Shown here: positions 49,531 through 57,522 of the stretch, in pieces
Layout of the letters: every line of letters begins with the position of its first letter
Numbering within the stretch: position 1 is the first letter of the stretch
Assembly: GCA_051004735.1 (NCBI GenBank)
Contig: JBPCKA010000098.1
Location: 28,375 to 92,374, forward strand
Length of the DNA: 64,000 bases
Direction of reading: 5' to 3'
DNA from: Euzebya sp051004735
GTDB lineage: Bacteria; Actinomycetota; Nitriliruptoria; Euzebyales; Euzebyaceae
Program-made: the position numbers and the translations under genes
Notes under the pieces: model-generated
Databases searched by the model: none
Seen by the model: only the letters and a program-made list of their open reading frames with translations
Told to the model about the DNA's origin: nothing

Positions 49531-50372
49531 CGACCGCGACCACTGGGAGGAGTAGCGCCGGGGGTCTGCTGCTGGCGTCACATCCGGGACCTTCCGCAGT
49601 GGTCACCATGGTGGCCGCGGGGTTGTGCGGGGCCGCGGGCCTGCCCCTTGGCCGCGGCGTTGTGGTTACCACCGCGGTGGCTGCGGGACAGCTGTCCATC
49701 GGCTGGTGCAACGACTGGTGGGATGCCCGACTGGACCGGGACCGGGATCGGTTGGACAAACCGTTGCAGCTCGGCACCGTCTCACCACACACCGTGGGAG
49801 TGGCAGCCGCCACAGCCGCGGTCGTCTGCATCGCGGCGTCAGTCAGCCTGGGTCCGCTTGCAGCGATCGTGCATCTGGTCGCCGTGGCATCGGGCTGGGC
49901 CTACAACCTGTGGCTGAAGGCCACCCTTTTCAGTGTCGCGCCCTACGTGATCTCCTTCGGGCTACTGCCGACGGTGGTGACCGCAGCGGCCGGCTCGGGA
50001 GCAGCACCCTGGTGGGCCGGGGTGGCCGGTGCGTGTTTCGGTGCCGGCGTGCACTTCGCGAACGTCCTGCCGGACCTCGCAGGTGACGAGGCGGTCGGGG
50101 TCAACGGCCTGCCTCACCGACTGGGGGCCACCGGGTCGCTGGCAGCGACGGTGGTTCTGCTGGGCCTGGGCGCGGCCTGCGTGCTGATCGCCCCCCCAGG
50201 GGCCGCCGCCGATGCCCGGACGGTGGTCGGTGCGGCGGTGATCATCGGGCTACTGATCGCTCTGATGATCGCAGGGGTCCGCATGCGCTTTGACATCGCC
50301 TTCAAGCTGGCCATGGCGAGCGGGCTGGCCCTGGTCCTGCTCCTGGTGCTCAGTGGAAGCGACCTGCGCTGA
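49527..50372 (+). CDS. UbiA-family prenyltransferase
   Basis: 281 aa, about eight membrane helices. The first Asp-rich motif is N-D-W-W-D-A-R-L-D-R-D-R-D-R (about 62-75) and the second region is N-V-L-P-D-L-A-G-D-E (about 178-187), both needed to hold the prenyl diphosphate. The aromatic or other acceptor is unknown. Convergent with a second, different UbiA-family gene of the homogentisate type. Confidence 0.85.
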   Translation: MTTATTGRSSAGGLLLASHPGPSAVVTMVAAGLCGAAGLPLGRGVVVTTAVAAGQLSIGWCNDWWDARLDRDRDRLDKPLQLGTVSPHTVGVAAATAAVVCIAASVSLGPLAAIVHLVAVASGWAYNLWLKATLFSVAPYVISFGLLPTVVTAAAGSGAAPWWAGVAGACFGAGVHFANVLPDLAGDEAVGVNGLPHRLGATGSLAATVVLLGLGAACVLIAPPGAAADARTVVGAAVIIGLLIALMIAGVRMRFDIAFKLAMASGLALVLLLVLSGSDLR

Positions 50373-50396
50373 CAGACCTCGAGGCCCGAATCACAG

Positions 50397-51299
50397 CTAC
50401 GCACGACCGGCCAGGGCGGCGGCGGGGAACGCCAGGTACTCACAGAAGAACAGCACCCAGATGCGGGAGTAGAACACCTTCAGGCTGTCCGGATTGCCCG
50501 AATCGATTCGGCGGGCGATGATGACCAATGCAACCAGCAACCCGATGTGACCAAATGCCAAGAGCCTGCCGTCCACGCCAGGAAGCCCGACCAATCCGGC
50601 GATGATCAGGGAGAGGTAGCAGGCCACCAGAATGGCCAATCCGACGCTGAGCACCCTGTTCAGTCCGACCCGCAGGACCAGGGTCCCAATGCCATGCTGC
50701 GCATCCCCCGTCGCATCGGGGATGTCCTTGAACCAGGCAATCGCAATGGTCAGTCCCAGGACCATGCCGGTCAGCGCCCAGACATGTTGAGGAATCCGTA
50801 CCTGACCGAGGACCACCCAATGGAAGTGGGCGTACACCAGCAGGTTGACCGTCAGCGCCCTGACGGAGGCGATCGCCGCAGCCGCAGCCAGGTGATACCG
50901 CTTGAGGCGCAAAGGTCTGACCGAGTAGGCCGTGCCGACCAGCAGGCCGATCAGGATCGCCGCCAGCAACCACGGGCCACCGATCGCCGCCGCAACGAGC
51001 GCGAGGACCCCCGCGGTGCTCACCCACATCCGCGCGGTCCGCAGCGAGATCGCGTCTGCGGCAAGCGGTAGGTATGGCTTGTTGATCCGGTCGATCTCGA
51101 CGTCGGTGATCTGGTTGATACCCACGATGTAGACGTTGGTGGCCAGTGCGGCGATCAGGGCCACCAGGAGTGGCACGATCCCGGCAGCGGTCGGTGATCC
51201 CCCTGCCCATTGGCCGGCCATCGCCCACAGCCCTACCAGTGCCAGCACGGTTCCGATGATGGTGTGGGGTCTGGCGAACGCGATGAAGGCGGTCAACAA
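50397..51299 (-). CDS. Homogentisate-type prenyltransferase (UbiA superfamily)
   Basis: 300 aa, nine or so membrane helices. The block I-V-G-I-N-Q-I-T-D-V-E-I-D-R-I-N-K-P-Y-L (about 58-77) is diagnostic of homogentisate phytyl/solanesyl transferases, and W-F-K-D-I-P-D-A-T-G-D is the second Asp motif. These enzymes normally serve tocopherol or plastoquinone synthesis in phototrophs; none of the other genes for those pathways is visible. Last gene of the nine-gene minus-strand run, 5 bp after the ROK kinase gene. Confidence 0.87.
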   Translation of the reverse strand: MLTAFIAFARPHTIIGTVLALVGLWAMAGQWAGGSPTAAGIVPLLVALIAALATNVYIVGINQITDVEIDRINKPYLPLAADAISLRTARMWVSTAGVLALVAAAIGGPWLLAAILIGLLVGTAYSVRPLRLKRYHLAAAAAIASVRALTVNLLVYAHFHWVVLGQVRIPQHVWALTGMVLGLTIAIAWFKDIPDATGDAQHGIGTLVLRVGLNRVLSVGLAILVACYLSLIIAGLVGLPGVDGRLLAFGHIGLLVALVIIARRIDSGNPDSLKVFYSRIWVLFFCEYLAFPAAALAGRA

Positions 51300-51304
51300 G
51301 GTGA

Positions 51305-52258
51305 TTATCCCTCGCGGCGTTCCAACGCCAACAGCGCTGCGCCCACCATCCCCGCCTGATTGCCCAACTGCGCCGCGATGATGGGCACCTCGGGACGATA
51401 GCGACGACCCAGGATGTGCTGACCCAGTGCCTCGCGGGCCGGTTGTAGGATCAGATCACCGGCAGCCGCCGCTCCACCACCGATGACTATCAGCTCGGGG
51501 TCCACCGCATTGACGACCACCGCGCACCCGATGCCCAGGTAGCGGCCCATGGTGGCCAGGATGTCAACTGCGGGCTGCACGCCGTTCATGGCGGCCTTAG
51601 TGACCTCTTCCCCCGTCGGCGTGGTATCGCCGTCAAGCACCGTGCCGACAAAGCGCCCATCCGCGCGTGCCTGCGACGCCATACGTTCCATGGCGGTGCC
51701 TGAACTGTAGGCCTCCAGTTCCCCGTCAACGCCGCTGGGGCCGGCCTGACCGCCTGCCTGCAACACCATGTGGCCCAGTTCCCCGGCGAACCCGTTGGCG
51801 CCGCGGTGCAACTGACCCGCAATGATCAGCCCTCCACCCACACCGGTCCCCAAGGTGAACAGGGCCATGGTGTCACGAACGTCGCGGCCCGCGCCCACCT
51901 TGAACTCCGCCCAGGTGGCGGCGCTGGCGTCGTTGTCAACCGCCACGTGCGGGCTGCCCAGTCGCGTCATCAACTGCTCGCGCAGCGGGAATTCGGTCAA
52001 GCCGATGTTCGGTCCGTAGCGGGTGACCCCCGCGCGTGTCACCAGTGCGGGAAACCCGCAGCCGACGGGGGTGCTGGCGCAGTCTCCCCCGTCGCACAGC
52101 GCCTCGACAGCCCGCATGATCGTGTCGACCAGTTCCCGGCCATCTGCGGGAGTATCACGTCGGTCGATGGCATGCACGACGCCGTCGCCGCCGACCAGTC
52201 CGCTGAGGATCTTGGTCCCGCCGACGTCGACGCCGACCGCCACTGTGGATGCGCTCAC
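51305..52258 (-). CDS. ROK family sugar kinase, glucokinase-like, lacking zinc cysteines
   Basis: 317 aa from GTG 52258. The ATP phosphate site V-G-V-D-V-G-G-T-K is at the N-terminus, catalytic Asp in V-D-N-D-A-S-A-A, and F-T-L-G-T-G-V-G-G-G follow. The ROK zinc site usually reads C-G-C-G-x-x-G-C-x-E; here G-H-M is followed by G-Q-A-G-P-S-G-V-D-G-E-L-E, with no cysteine. The fold may be held by other contacts. Probably a glucokinase, but specificity is inferred. Confidence 0.85.
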   Translation of the reverse strand: MSASTVAVGVDVGGTKILSGLVGGDGVVHAIDRRDTPADGRELVDTIMRAVEALCDGGDCASTPVGCGFPALVTRAGVTRYGPNIGLTEFPLREQLMTRLGSPHVAVDNDASAATWAEFKVGAGRDVRDTMALFTLGTGVGGGLIIAGQLHRGANGFAGELGHMVLQAGGQAGPSGVDGELEAYSSGTAMERMASQARADGRFVGTVLDGDTTPTGEEVTKAAMNGVQPAVDILATMGRYLGIGCAVVVNAVDPELIVIGGGAAAAGDLILQPAREALGQHILGRRYRPEVPIIAAQLGNQAGMVGAALLALERREG

Positions 52259-52266
52259 GTGCGGCA

Positions 52267-52307
52267 GGCCATCAGAACCCCGGCCATCAGAACCCCGGCC
52301 ATCAGAA
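52267..52307. repeat. Tandem repeat (15-bp unit) across the baeRF stop codon
   Basis: GGCCATCAGAACCCC at 52267-52281 and 52282-52296, then a partial copy to 52307. On the minus strand each unit contains TGA in the frame of the upstream gene, so its stop codon (52302-52304) is followed by two in-frame copies. Confidence 0.85.
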
Positions 52308-53408
52308 GCGTAGTAACGCGGCGACGGGGTTGCCGTCCAGCCGGGTTGAGTCGCGGAACAACTCGATCTGGGCTCCGGCCAGGACGCACTGCTCGATGAC
52401 CTCATCGATCAGGTCATCGACCTCCTCCACAGGCGTCCCGAATGCCTCGGCGTCCGTGCGATGCTGGGTCAGGATTCCGGTGGCCGAGCGATAGCCCGGC
52501 TGTCCTTCCCCCTCGACGACGAACAGCGTCTCGACCCGTCGTTGATTGCATGCCTCGATGACGTGGCGCAGACCGCGTGCGACCTTCTCGGCCTGGCCTG
52601 CTCCGGCGGCAAGGCGATCCAGCAGTTCCTTGCGTCGGGCGCTGACCTGGGCCTGTTCTTCGGTGGCGAAGGCATCCAGCAACTCCTCGGTGGTGGGATT
52701 GGACGAGATGCCGGTGGCTTCCCCGGCCACCACCGCTTCCAGATAGGGATGCAGGATCTTGCGAAACTGCTCCACCTCCTGGTGGGGGCCGGCCAGGACC
52801 AGTGCGTCAAAGGCGTCTTCCTCATGGACCTGGCGGAACGTGTCGCTGGCGTCCTTGAAGTGGTGCAGGACGGCATTGTCCACCTGCCGGGCCAGACGTG
52901 CCTGCGCCCAGCCACCACCAGCGCTTTGCCCGGGCACGTCGGAGTCCATCTGGCTGTACTCGACGATCCGTCCCAGGCGGTAGCGAAACAACCTGGCTGA
53001 ATCCCGTTCGATCAGGGCCAGCCCGATGTGCATGTGGCGGCCGAGCATTGCCTGCAGTGGCACCACGTAGGGCGTGTCGCCGACCCGAGCGACATTTCGG
53101 AACGACTCGGCGGTGTGGATACGGTCAAAGATCTTGCCGTCCGAGGCGAACAGACCAAGTCCCTTGACACCGTTGCGGTTAAACTCTGCCCTGACCCAGC
53201 GACGGATGGCGTCCACATCATCCGCAACGCTGTCCTCGTGCTCACCAGCAGCCGAAATCACACCTTTCAGCAAGGCGTCCAACCGAGACTCATAGTCCGC
53301 GGCCCGCGGAAAGATGGCACCGTCGGTGTTGAGAAACACTGAGGTGACCGGGGCAGACGTGATCGGACGGGACACCAGTGCCTTGATGCTGCTGGCAGTC
53401 AGTTCCAT
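52302..53408 (-). CDS. Bacterial archaeo-eukaryotic release factor-like protein (baeRF/Vms1-type)
   Basis: 368 aa. An eRF1-like central domain and C-terminal L7Ae-like region are seen in D-A-L-V-L-A-G-P-H-Q-E-V-E-Q-F, and V-A-R-G-L-R-H-V-I-E-A-C-N-Q-R-R-V-E-T-L-F-V-V. Such proteins are proposed to hydrolyse peptidyl-tRNA on stalled ribosomes or to recycle ribosomes. The GGQ-like loop region is G-Q-S-A-G-G-G-W-A-Q-A-R (about 163-174). Sits between the ROK kinase and the Cys-rich small gene. Confidence 0.8.
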   Translation of the reverse strand: MELTASSIKALVSRPITSAPVTSVFLNTDGAIFPRAADYESRLDALLKGVISAAGEHEDSVADDVDAIRRWVRAEFNRNGVKGLGLFASDGKIFDRIHTAESFRNVARVGDTPYVVPLQAMLGRHMHIGLALIERDSARLFRYRLGRIVEYSQMDSDVPGQSAGGGWAQARLARQVDNAVLHHFKDASDTFRQVHEEDAFDALVLAGPHQEVEQFRKILHPYLEAVVAGEATGISSNPTTEELLDAFATEEQAQVSARRKELLDRLAAGAGQAEKVARGLRHVIEACNQRRVETLFVVEGEGQPGYRSATGILTQHRTDAEAFGTPVEEVDDLIDEVIEQCVLAGAQIELFRDSTRLDGNPVAALLRF

Positions 53409-53429
53409 GGATTGAGCCTCCGTAGCCCT

Positions 53430-53702
53430 CTAGTCGATATTGATCTTCGTCAACCTATCGTTCATCACGGCCTGTGCGCGGTCCGATGCCTCAACATGTC
53501 CCTCGGCGACCGTCTTCAGGGCCAGCGCCAGTTCTCGCGCTGCCGCCAACAGGTGGGCGGTCACGTCGGGGCGGGAGGCGCCCATGGCCTGCAGGACCAC
53601 GCAGATCGGACACAACTGGCACTCGGGGCTGCCGCCAAAGCCGTGGGTGTGTGACCCAGTGGTCTCAGCGTTCGCCTGCGGGCCGTCGGTTGAGTCGTTC
53701 AC
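53430..53702 (-). CDS. Small Cys-rich protein of the ArsA gene neighbourhood
   Basis: 90 aa from GTG 53702. A C-x2-C-x2-C cluster (E-C-Q-L-C-P-I-C, about 28-34) precedes an amphipathic helix (V-T-A-H-L-L-A-A-A-R-E-L-A-L-A-L). Similar small proteins are found next to ArsA/START-domain operons in Actinobacteria. It may bind zinc or another metal; function unknown. Lies 59 bp after the ArsA gene. Confidence 0.68.
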   Translation of the reverse strand: MNDSTDGPQANAETTGSHTHGFGGSPECQLCPICVVLQAMGASRPDVTAHLLAAARELALALKTVAEGHVEASDRAQAVMNDRLTKINID

Positions 53703-53761
53703 GTGACGGTGGAGTCTAGGTGCCACAGGCAGTGGCGCTCAGTGGACGACGGTCCGGTGCT

Positions 53762-54967
53762 TCAACGCGGCAGATCATCACGCCGGCCGCCCTGTTGAGA
53801 GCGCTGTTGTGAAAACGTCAGCCGCAGTCGGCCCTCCTCCAGCCCAGCCGCGGTGATGACGCATCGTCGCAGGGCAGCGGGCAACAGGATTGAGCGGGTG
53901 TAGGTACCAACCTTGACGTACAGCTCATCGCCACGGTTGAACGCCTCTACCTCCCCCTTGGCGACGAACGGCAGCGCAACTGTCAAGACCCACCCGTCTT
54001 CGGTCGGCTCGAAGGTCATGGGTGAGCCGGAGTACAGCACCTCGTGTGGCTTGTCGTTTCCGTACAGGGCAGCGCCGAAGCGGGTCAACTGCTCGACACC
54101 CACCATCTCGTCATCAAACAGGGGCACTTTCAACAGCGGGACCGCGCCGAAGCTGTCGCAGATGTGGGCCAACTGCTGCACCTGTCGGGCTTTCCACTTG
54201 TCGAACCACGGGTCCGTGACGTCATCGGGTAGCAGCCGGTTCACGATGACCGCGTCCACGTGATAGCCGAACAAGGACAGGTAGGTGTAGGTGCGCCGAG
54301 CCTCGGCGACGACCATCCGCTCGGGATTGGTGACCAGACGGACCGAGGTGGTCTGGGTGTCAGCCAGCAGGCCGCGCACCTCCTCCAGGTCTCGGTAGAG
54401 CCGTTCGACGCTGCCGTGCAGCCCGTCACCGGGAAGCGGCATCGAGGTCAACTGGCCCAGCACGGGTCGCACCACCCGAGCCACCTTCCGTTCGATGGGG
54501 AAGATCCGCTCCATGTACCAGCCCAGCGCGTCAGGCAGGCTCAGCAGCCGCAACGTCTCGGCCGTCGGGGCGCAGTCCACCACGATCACGTCGTAGGCGT
54601 CGGCGCTGGCGAAGCGTTGGACGTCGATCAGGCTGAAGATCTCCTCAAGCCCCGGCAACACCGACAGTTCCTCGGCTTGGACCTCACCGATGCCCGACCA
54701 GCGGAGCAGGGCGATCAGATAGTCCTGGATGTCACGCCAGTTGTCTTCCAGGCGGGCCTGCGCGTCCAACTGGACGGCGTCGAGGCCGGCAATGACCTGT
54801 GTGGGATAGGAGAACAGCGGGACGTCGAAGCTGTCGGCCAGCGAATGGGCCGGGTCGGTGGACATCGCTAAAGTCCGCAGCCCCGATCGGGCGGTGGACA
54901 AGGCGGTGGCGGCAGCGGCAGAGGTCTTGCCAACGCCGCCCTTGCCGGTGAACAGCAGAACACGCAT
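53762..54967 (-). CDS. ArsA/Get3 family ATPase
   Basis: 401 aa. Deviant Walker A G-K-G-G-V-G-K-T-S (8-16), switch I D-P-A-H-S-L-A-D-S, and switch II-like V-V-D-C-A-P-T-A-E-T-L-R. One ATPase domain, so it should dimerise as Get3 does. The last 90 residues form an HSP20-like beta-sandwich (W-V-L-T-V-A-L-P-F). No arsenite transporter is near, so targeting of tail-anchored or lipid-linked proteins is likelier than arsenic export. Flanked by START-like genes. Confidence 0.88.
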   Translation of the reverse strand: MRVLLFTGKGGVGKTSAAAATALSTARSGLRTLAMSTDPAHSLADSFDVPLFSYPTQVIAGLDAVQLDAQARLEDNWRDIQDYLIALLRWSGIGEVQAEELSVLPGLEEIFSLIDVQRFASADAYDVIVVDCAPTAETLRLLSLPDALGWYMERIFPIERKVARVVRPVLGQLTSMPLPGDGLHGSVERLYRDLEEVRGLLADTQTTSVRLVTNPERMVVAEARRTYTYLSLFGYHVDAVIVNRLLPDDVTDPWFDKWKARQVQQLAHICDSFGAVPLLKVPLFDDEMVGVEQLTRFGAALYGNDKPHEVLYSGSPMTFEPTEDGWVLTVALPFVAKGEVEAFNRGDELYVKVGTYTRSILLPAALRRCVITAAGLEEGRLRLTFSQQRSQQGGRRDDLPR

Positions 54968-54978
54968 GGGGTTAGGGG

Positions 54979-55416
54979 TTACCCCTCAGCCCGCTGCTTG
55001 ATGGCTTTCAACGAATCGCTGACGGTCTTCTTGGCGATGCTTTTGCGGACGATGCTGGGCAGGGGGACGTTGGTTTCGACGACCAACTCATAGGTCAGCG
55101 TGGTGGTGCCGTCACCGTTGTCGACCATGTCATATGACCCGTCGTTGCGGGTCATCATGTCACCGCTCTCAAGCACCCATTCCACCCGGGTGTCGGTGTA
55201 GGTGTAGACCAGCGTCATGCCCAGACTGATCCCCATGGTGGACAGGACGTAGCGCACCTTCTGTGCCCACCCGTCGTCGCGTGTGACCAGGACCTCGGCC
55301 TCCTTGAACTGCTCCAACCATTGGGGATAGCTCTCGAAGTCGCCCACCACGTCATACACCGCACCAGGTGCGGCGTCCACGAGGATCGATTCTGAAACGC
55401 TGTCGGTGGCCACCAC
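54979..55416 (-). CDS. SRPBCC (START-like) protein
   Basis: 145 aa; GTG 55416 or 55413 after AAGGA. START-like helix-grip fold: S-I-L-V-D-A-A-P-G-A-V-Y-D-V-V-G-D-F-E-S-Y begins the polyketide-cyclase/dehydrase type domain. Such domains hold lipids or hydrophobic ligands. Ends 11 bp before the ArsA gene, and the pairing of the two recurs in Actinobacteria. Confidence 0.85.
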   Translation of the reverse strand: MVATDSVSESILVDAAPGAVYDVVGDFESYPQWLEQFKEAEVLVTRDDGWAQKVRYVLSTMGISLGMTLVYTYTDTRVEWVLESGDMMTRNDGSYDMVDNGDGTTTLTYELVVETNVPLPSIVRKSIAKKTVSDSLKAIKQRAEG

Positions 55417-55465
55417 GAGTCCTTGTGTCCAAACGGCTTTCGCCAGGGTCTGAGGTCGCCACATG

Positions 55466-55873
55466 CTAGCGGGGCTTCGCCCCCAGCCCTTCCGGCTGCT
55501 GGCGCCACCTGCGGCGGCGCTCCTGCCCGTTCCGCCCGGTGCGGATGTGTACCAGTCCCGGAACCAACATCTCTTGGCGCCGTGCGGCTGCCCAGTCCAC
55601 GGGCCGGGCATCGGGATCTGGTGCCTCGGCGTCCATCTTGGCCCCACAGACTTCGCAGATGTAGGCCGTGGCCGGATTGGAGGTCGCACAGACCGCGCAC
55701 CGCCACAGCACCTGACCATCCGGGTCGCGGCGTTCCTTTCCCGCCCCCGTCACCAGCCACGGGACCTCCTCGGGCGCGGTCAACGGCTCGGGAGGGGCCT
55801 CGAAACTGCCGTAGCACTGACCACAGAAGGTGGCCGTGTCGGAGTTGGTCGCGTTGCAACCAGGACAGATCAT
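55466..55873 (-). CDS. Double zinc-ribbon protein
   Basis: 135 aa. Ribbon 1: C-P-G-C near residue 3 and C-G-Q-C near 17. Ribbon 2: C-A-V-C near 59 and C-E-V-C near 73. A basic C-terminal tail (R-R-R-R-W-R) follows. Overlaps the upstream START-like gene by 4 bp. Probably a protein- or RNA-binding adaptor; partner unknown. Confidence 0.75.
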   Translation of the reverse strand: MICPGCNATNSDTATFCGQCYGSFEAPPEPLTAPEEVPWLVTGAGKERRDPDGQVLWRCAVCATSNPATAYICEVCGAKMDAEAPDPDARPVDWAAARRQEMLVPGLVHIRTGRNGQERRRRWRQQPEGLGAKPR

Positions 55874-56439
55874 CCCTCGCCCCCGTTTACGGCCGATGTC
55901 TGCGCCAACTTGACCTCGTGGGCAGCGACCTCCTCGGCGAAGATGGCCAGTTCCCTGGCCTGGTGCGCCAGCAACTCCGGATGCGGTTCCGCCCCTGGAG
56001 GTCGTCCGCCCTCAAGTCGCCGTTTCAACGCCGTCAGGCCAACACGAACCACGTGACGGTGGGCGGCCACCCAGCGTCGAGCGTTGCCGTGCGTCAACTC
56101 CCCCCTCAGCAGGTAATGGACGACCACCCCGGCCGGCTGATCCAGGTGGTACCACTCACCGGTGCCAACCACGTCGCCGGAGACAGTGAACTCAAGACCC
56201 TTGTCGCGGGGACGAACACGGTCGACCTGCAGCCCCAGCCGTTGTCGTGCGGGCAGCGGCAACCGCGTCCTAAAGTCCAGCTGATGGCCCCAGTCGGTGG
56301 TCTCAAGCTGGAGACCGGGCCACCACAGTGACCAGTTCGCAACATCGACGATCAGACCGTTGACCCGTTCTCGACGGCAACGGATGAACACCTCATCCCA
56401 GGCTTCGACCTGCACTCGATCGATGGTAACGAACCCCAC
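55870..56439 (-). CDS. START-like (SRPBCC) domain protein
   Basis: 189 aa from GTG 56439. Helix-grip pattern: V-N-G-L-I-V-D-V-A-N-W-S-L-W-W-P-G-L and a long C-terminal helix (V-V-R-V-G-L-T-A-L-K-R-R-L-E). It differs clearly from the START-like protein two genes on. Lies 16 bp after the rhomboid gene; 4-bp overlap with the zinc-ribbon gene. Confidence 0.75.
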   Translation of the reverse strand: MGFVTIDRVQVEAWDEVFIRCRRERVNGLIVDVANWSLWWPGLQLETTDWGHQLDFRTRLPLPARQRLGLQVDRVRPRDKGLEFTVSGDVVGTGEWYHLDQPAGVVVHYLLRGELTHGNARRWVAAHRHVVRVGLTALKRRLEGGRPPGAEPHPELLAHQARELAIFAEEVAAHEVKLAQTSAVNGGEG

Positions 56440-56455
56440 TGCTCCAAACGACGTT

Positions 56456-57370
56456 CTACAGCACCAGGGCCACGAGGATGCTGGCGATCAGCACGGCTCC
56501 GGCGATCACTGAGCGCACCATCCTGGGATTGGCCGTGCCTGCGGCCATGGTGGTGGCCCCGCCCTCTCCCACCCGTCTCCACAGCACCATCATGAGCACA
56601 CCGGCTAGCAACCCACCGACGTGGGCCTGCCAGGCGATCCCGCGGATGAACAGTGGCAGGGCGAGGTTCAGCACCAACAGAGGCAGCAGTTGGTTCAGCC
56701 CCGCCCGTCCCGCTGAGGTGTGCCGTGACAGATAGGCGGAGATGACGTAGGCGCCGAACAGCCCGAAGATCGCACCTGAGGCGCCCAATGCAGGAATCTG
56801 GCTTCCGGACACTTGGTAGGCCAGGCCCCCGGCGGCTGCCCCCGCGAGATAGAACAGCAGGAAGGGCACCGCTCCGAACCGCCGTTCCAGATCCGGGCCG
56901 AACACGTACAGCGCCCACATGTTGAATCCCAGATGGAACAGTGAGCCGGGGGAATGCAGCAAGGCCGCGGTCACCATCCGGTAGACCTGCCCGGCGGCAA
57001 CGCTGCCGACATCATCAATCAGCGCATTTCGCAGCACCACCCAGGCGGCGGGGGCGATGAAGCTCAGCACGCCGATCGCCACGGTCACGAACAGGATGGC
57101 CTTGTTGACCGGTGCCCCGTCCAGGCCGCTGCGGCGCAGATGCGACGCGGTGATGACCCGGTTGCGTCCACTGGGAGCAGCGCATTCCGGGCACTTCTGC
57201 CCAACCGAGGCCTGATGCGTGCAATCGACACAGATCGGACGGCCACATGAGGAGCATGACAATCGCGTGGGACGGTCGCCGTGGCGGTAGCACACCGTGG
57301 CGGGGGCGTGCGCGGCGGCACCCTCCGCCCATTCGGGAGGTTGGGGAGGGGGATAGCGACTGTCCACCAC
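56456..57370 (-). CDS. Rhomboid intramembrane serine protease
   Basis: 304 aa from GTG 57370. An N-terminal B-box-like zinc motif (C-S-S-C, C-V-D-C, C-P-E-C at about 38-63) precedes six membrane helices. Catalytic Ser in G-A-S-G-A-I-F-G and His in A-W-Q-A-H-V-G-G-L-L-A form the dyad. First gene of the minus-strand run. It cleaves membrane proteins within the bilayer; substrate unknown. Confidence 0.92.
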   Translation of the reverse strand: MVDSRYPPPQPPEWAEGAAAHAPATVCYRHGDRPTRLSCSSCGRPICVDCTHQASVGQKCPECAAPSGRNRVITASHLRRSGLDGAPVNKAILFVTVAIGVLSFIAPAAWVVLRNALIDDVGSVAAGQVYRMVTAALLHSPGSLFHLGFNMWALYVFGPDLERRFGAVPFLLFYLAGAAAGGLAYQVSGSQIPALGASGAIFGLFGAYVISAYLSRHTSAGRAGLNQLLPLLVLNLALPLFIRGIAWQAHVGGLLAGVLMMVLWRRVGEGGATTMAAGTANPRMVRSVIAGAVLIASILVALVL

Positions 57371-57522
57371 AACCGACAGCCTGCCATGCCTGGGGGCAAA
57401 CCCGTGAACCCATGAGGATTGGGCGGTAAAGATTGCCCCAAGTCGCTACTCGAGGATCTCCCAGTTGACGCCGTCCTCGGTAACGGTGACACGGATGGGC
57501 ATGCTGTCGCTGATCTGCTGGG

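Noticed and set aside
53762..54967. Arsenic resistance operon (ArsA ATPase)
   Set aside because: No arsB, arsD or arsR is near, the gene is a single-domain Get3-like form, and its neighbours are START-like and membrane genes. The ArsC-like gene 9 kb away lacks its cysteine.
57446..57502. 18-residue frame after the PIG-L gene (M-P-I-R-V-T-V-T-E-D-G)
   Set aside because: It has a start and a stop and protein-like composition, but no ribosome-binding site and too little length to support a gene.
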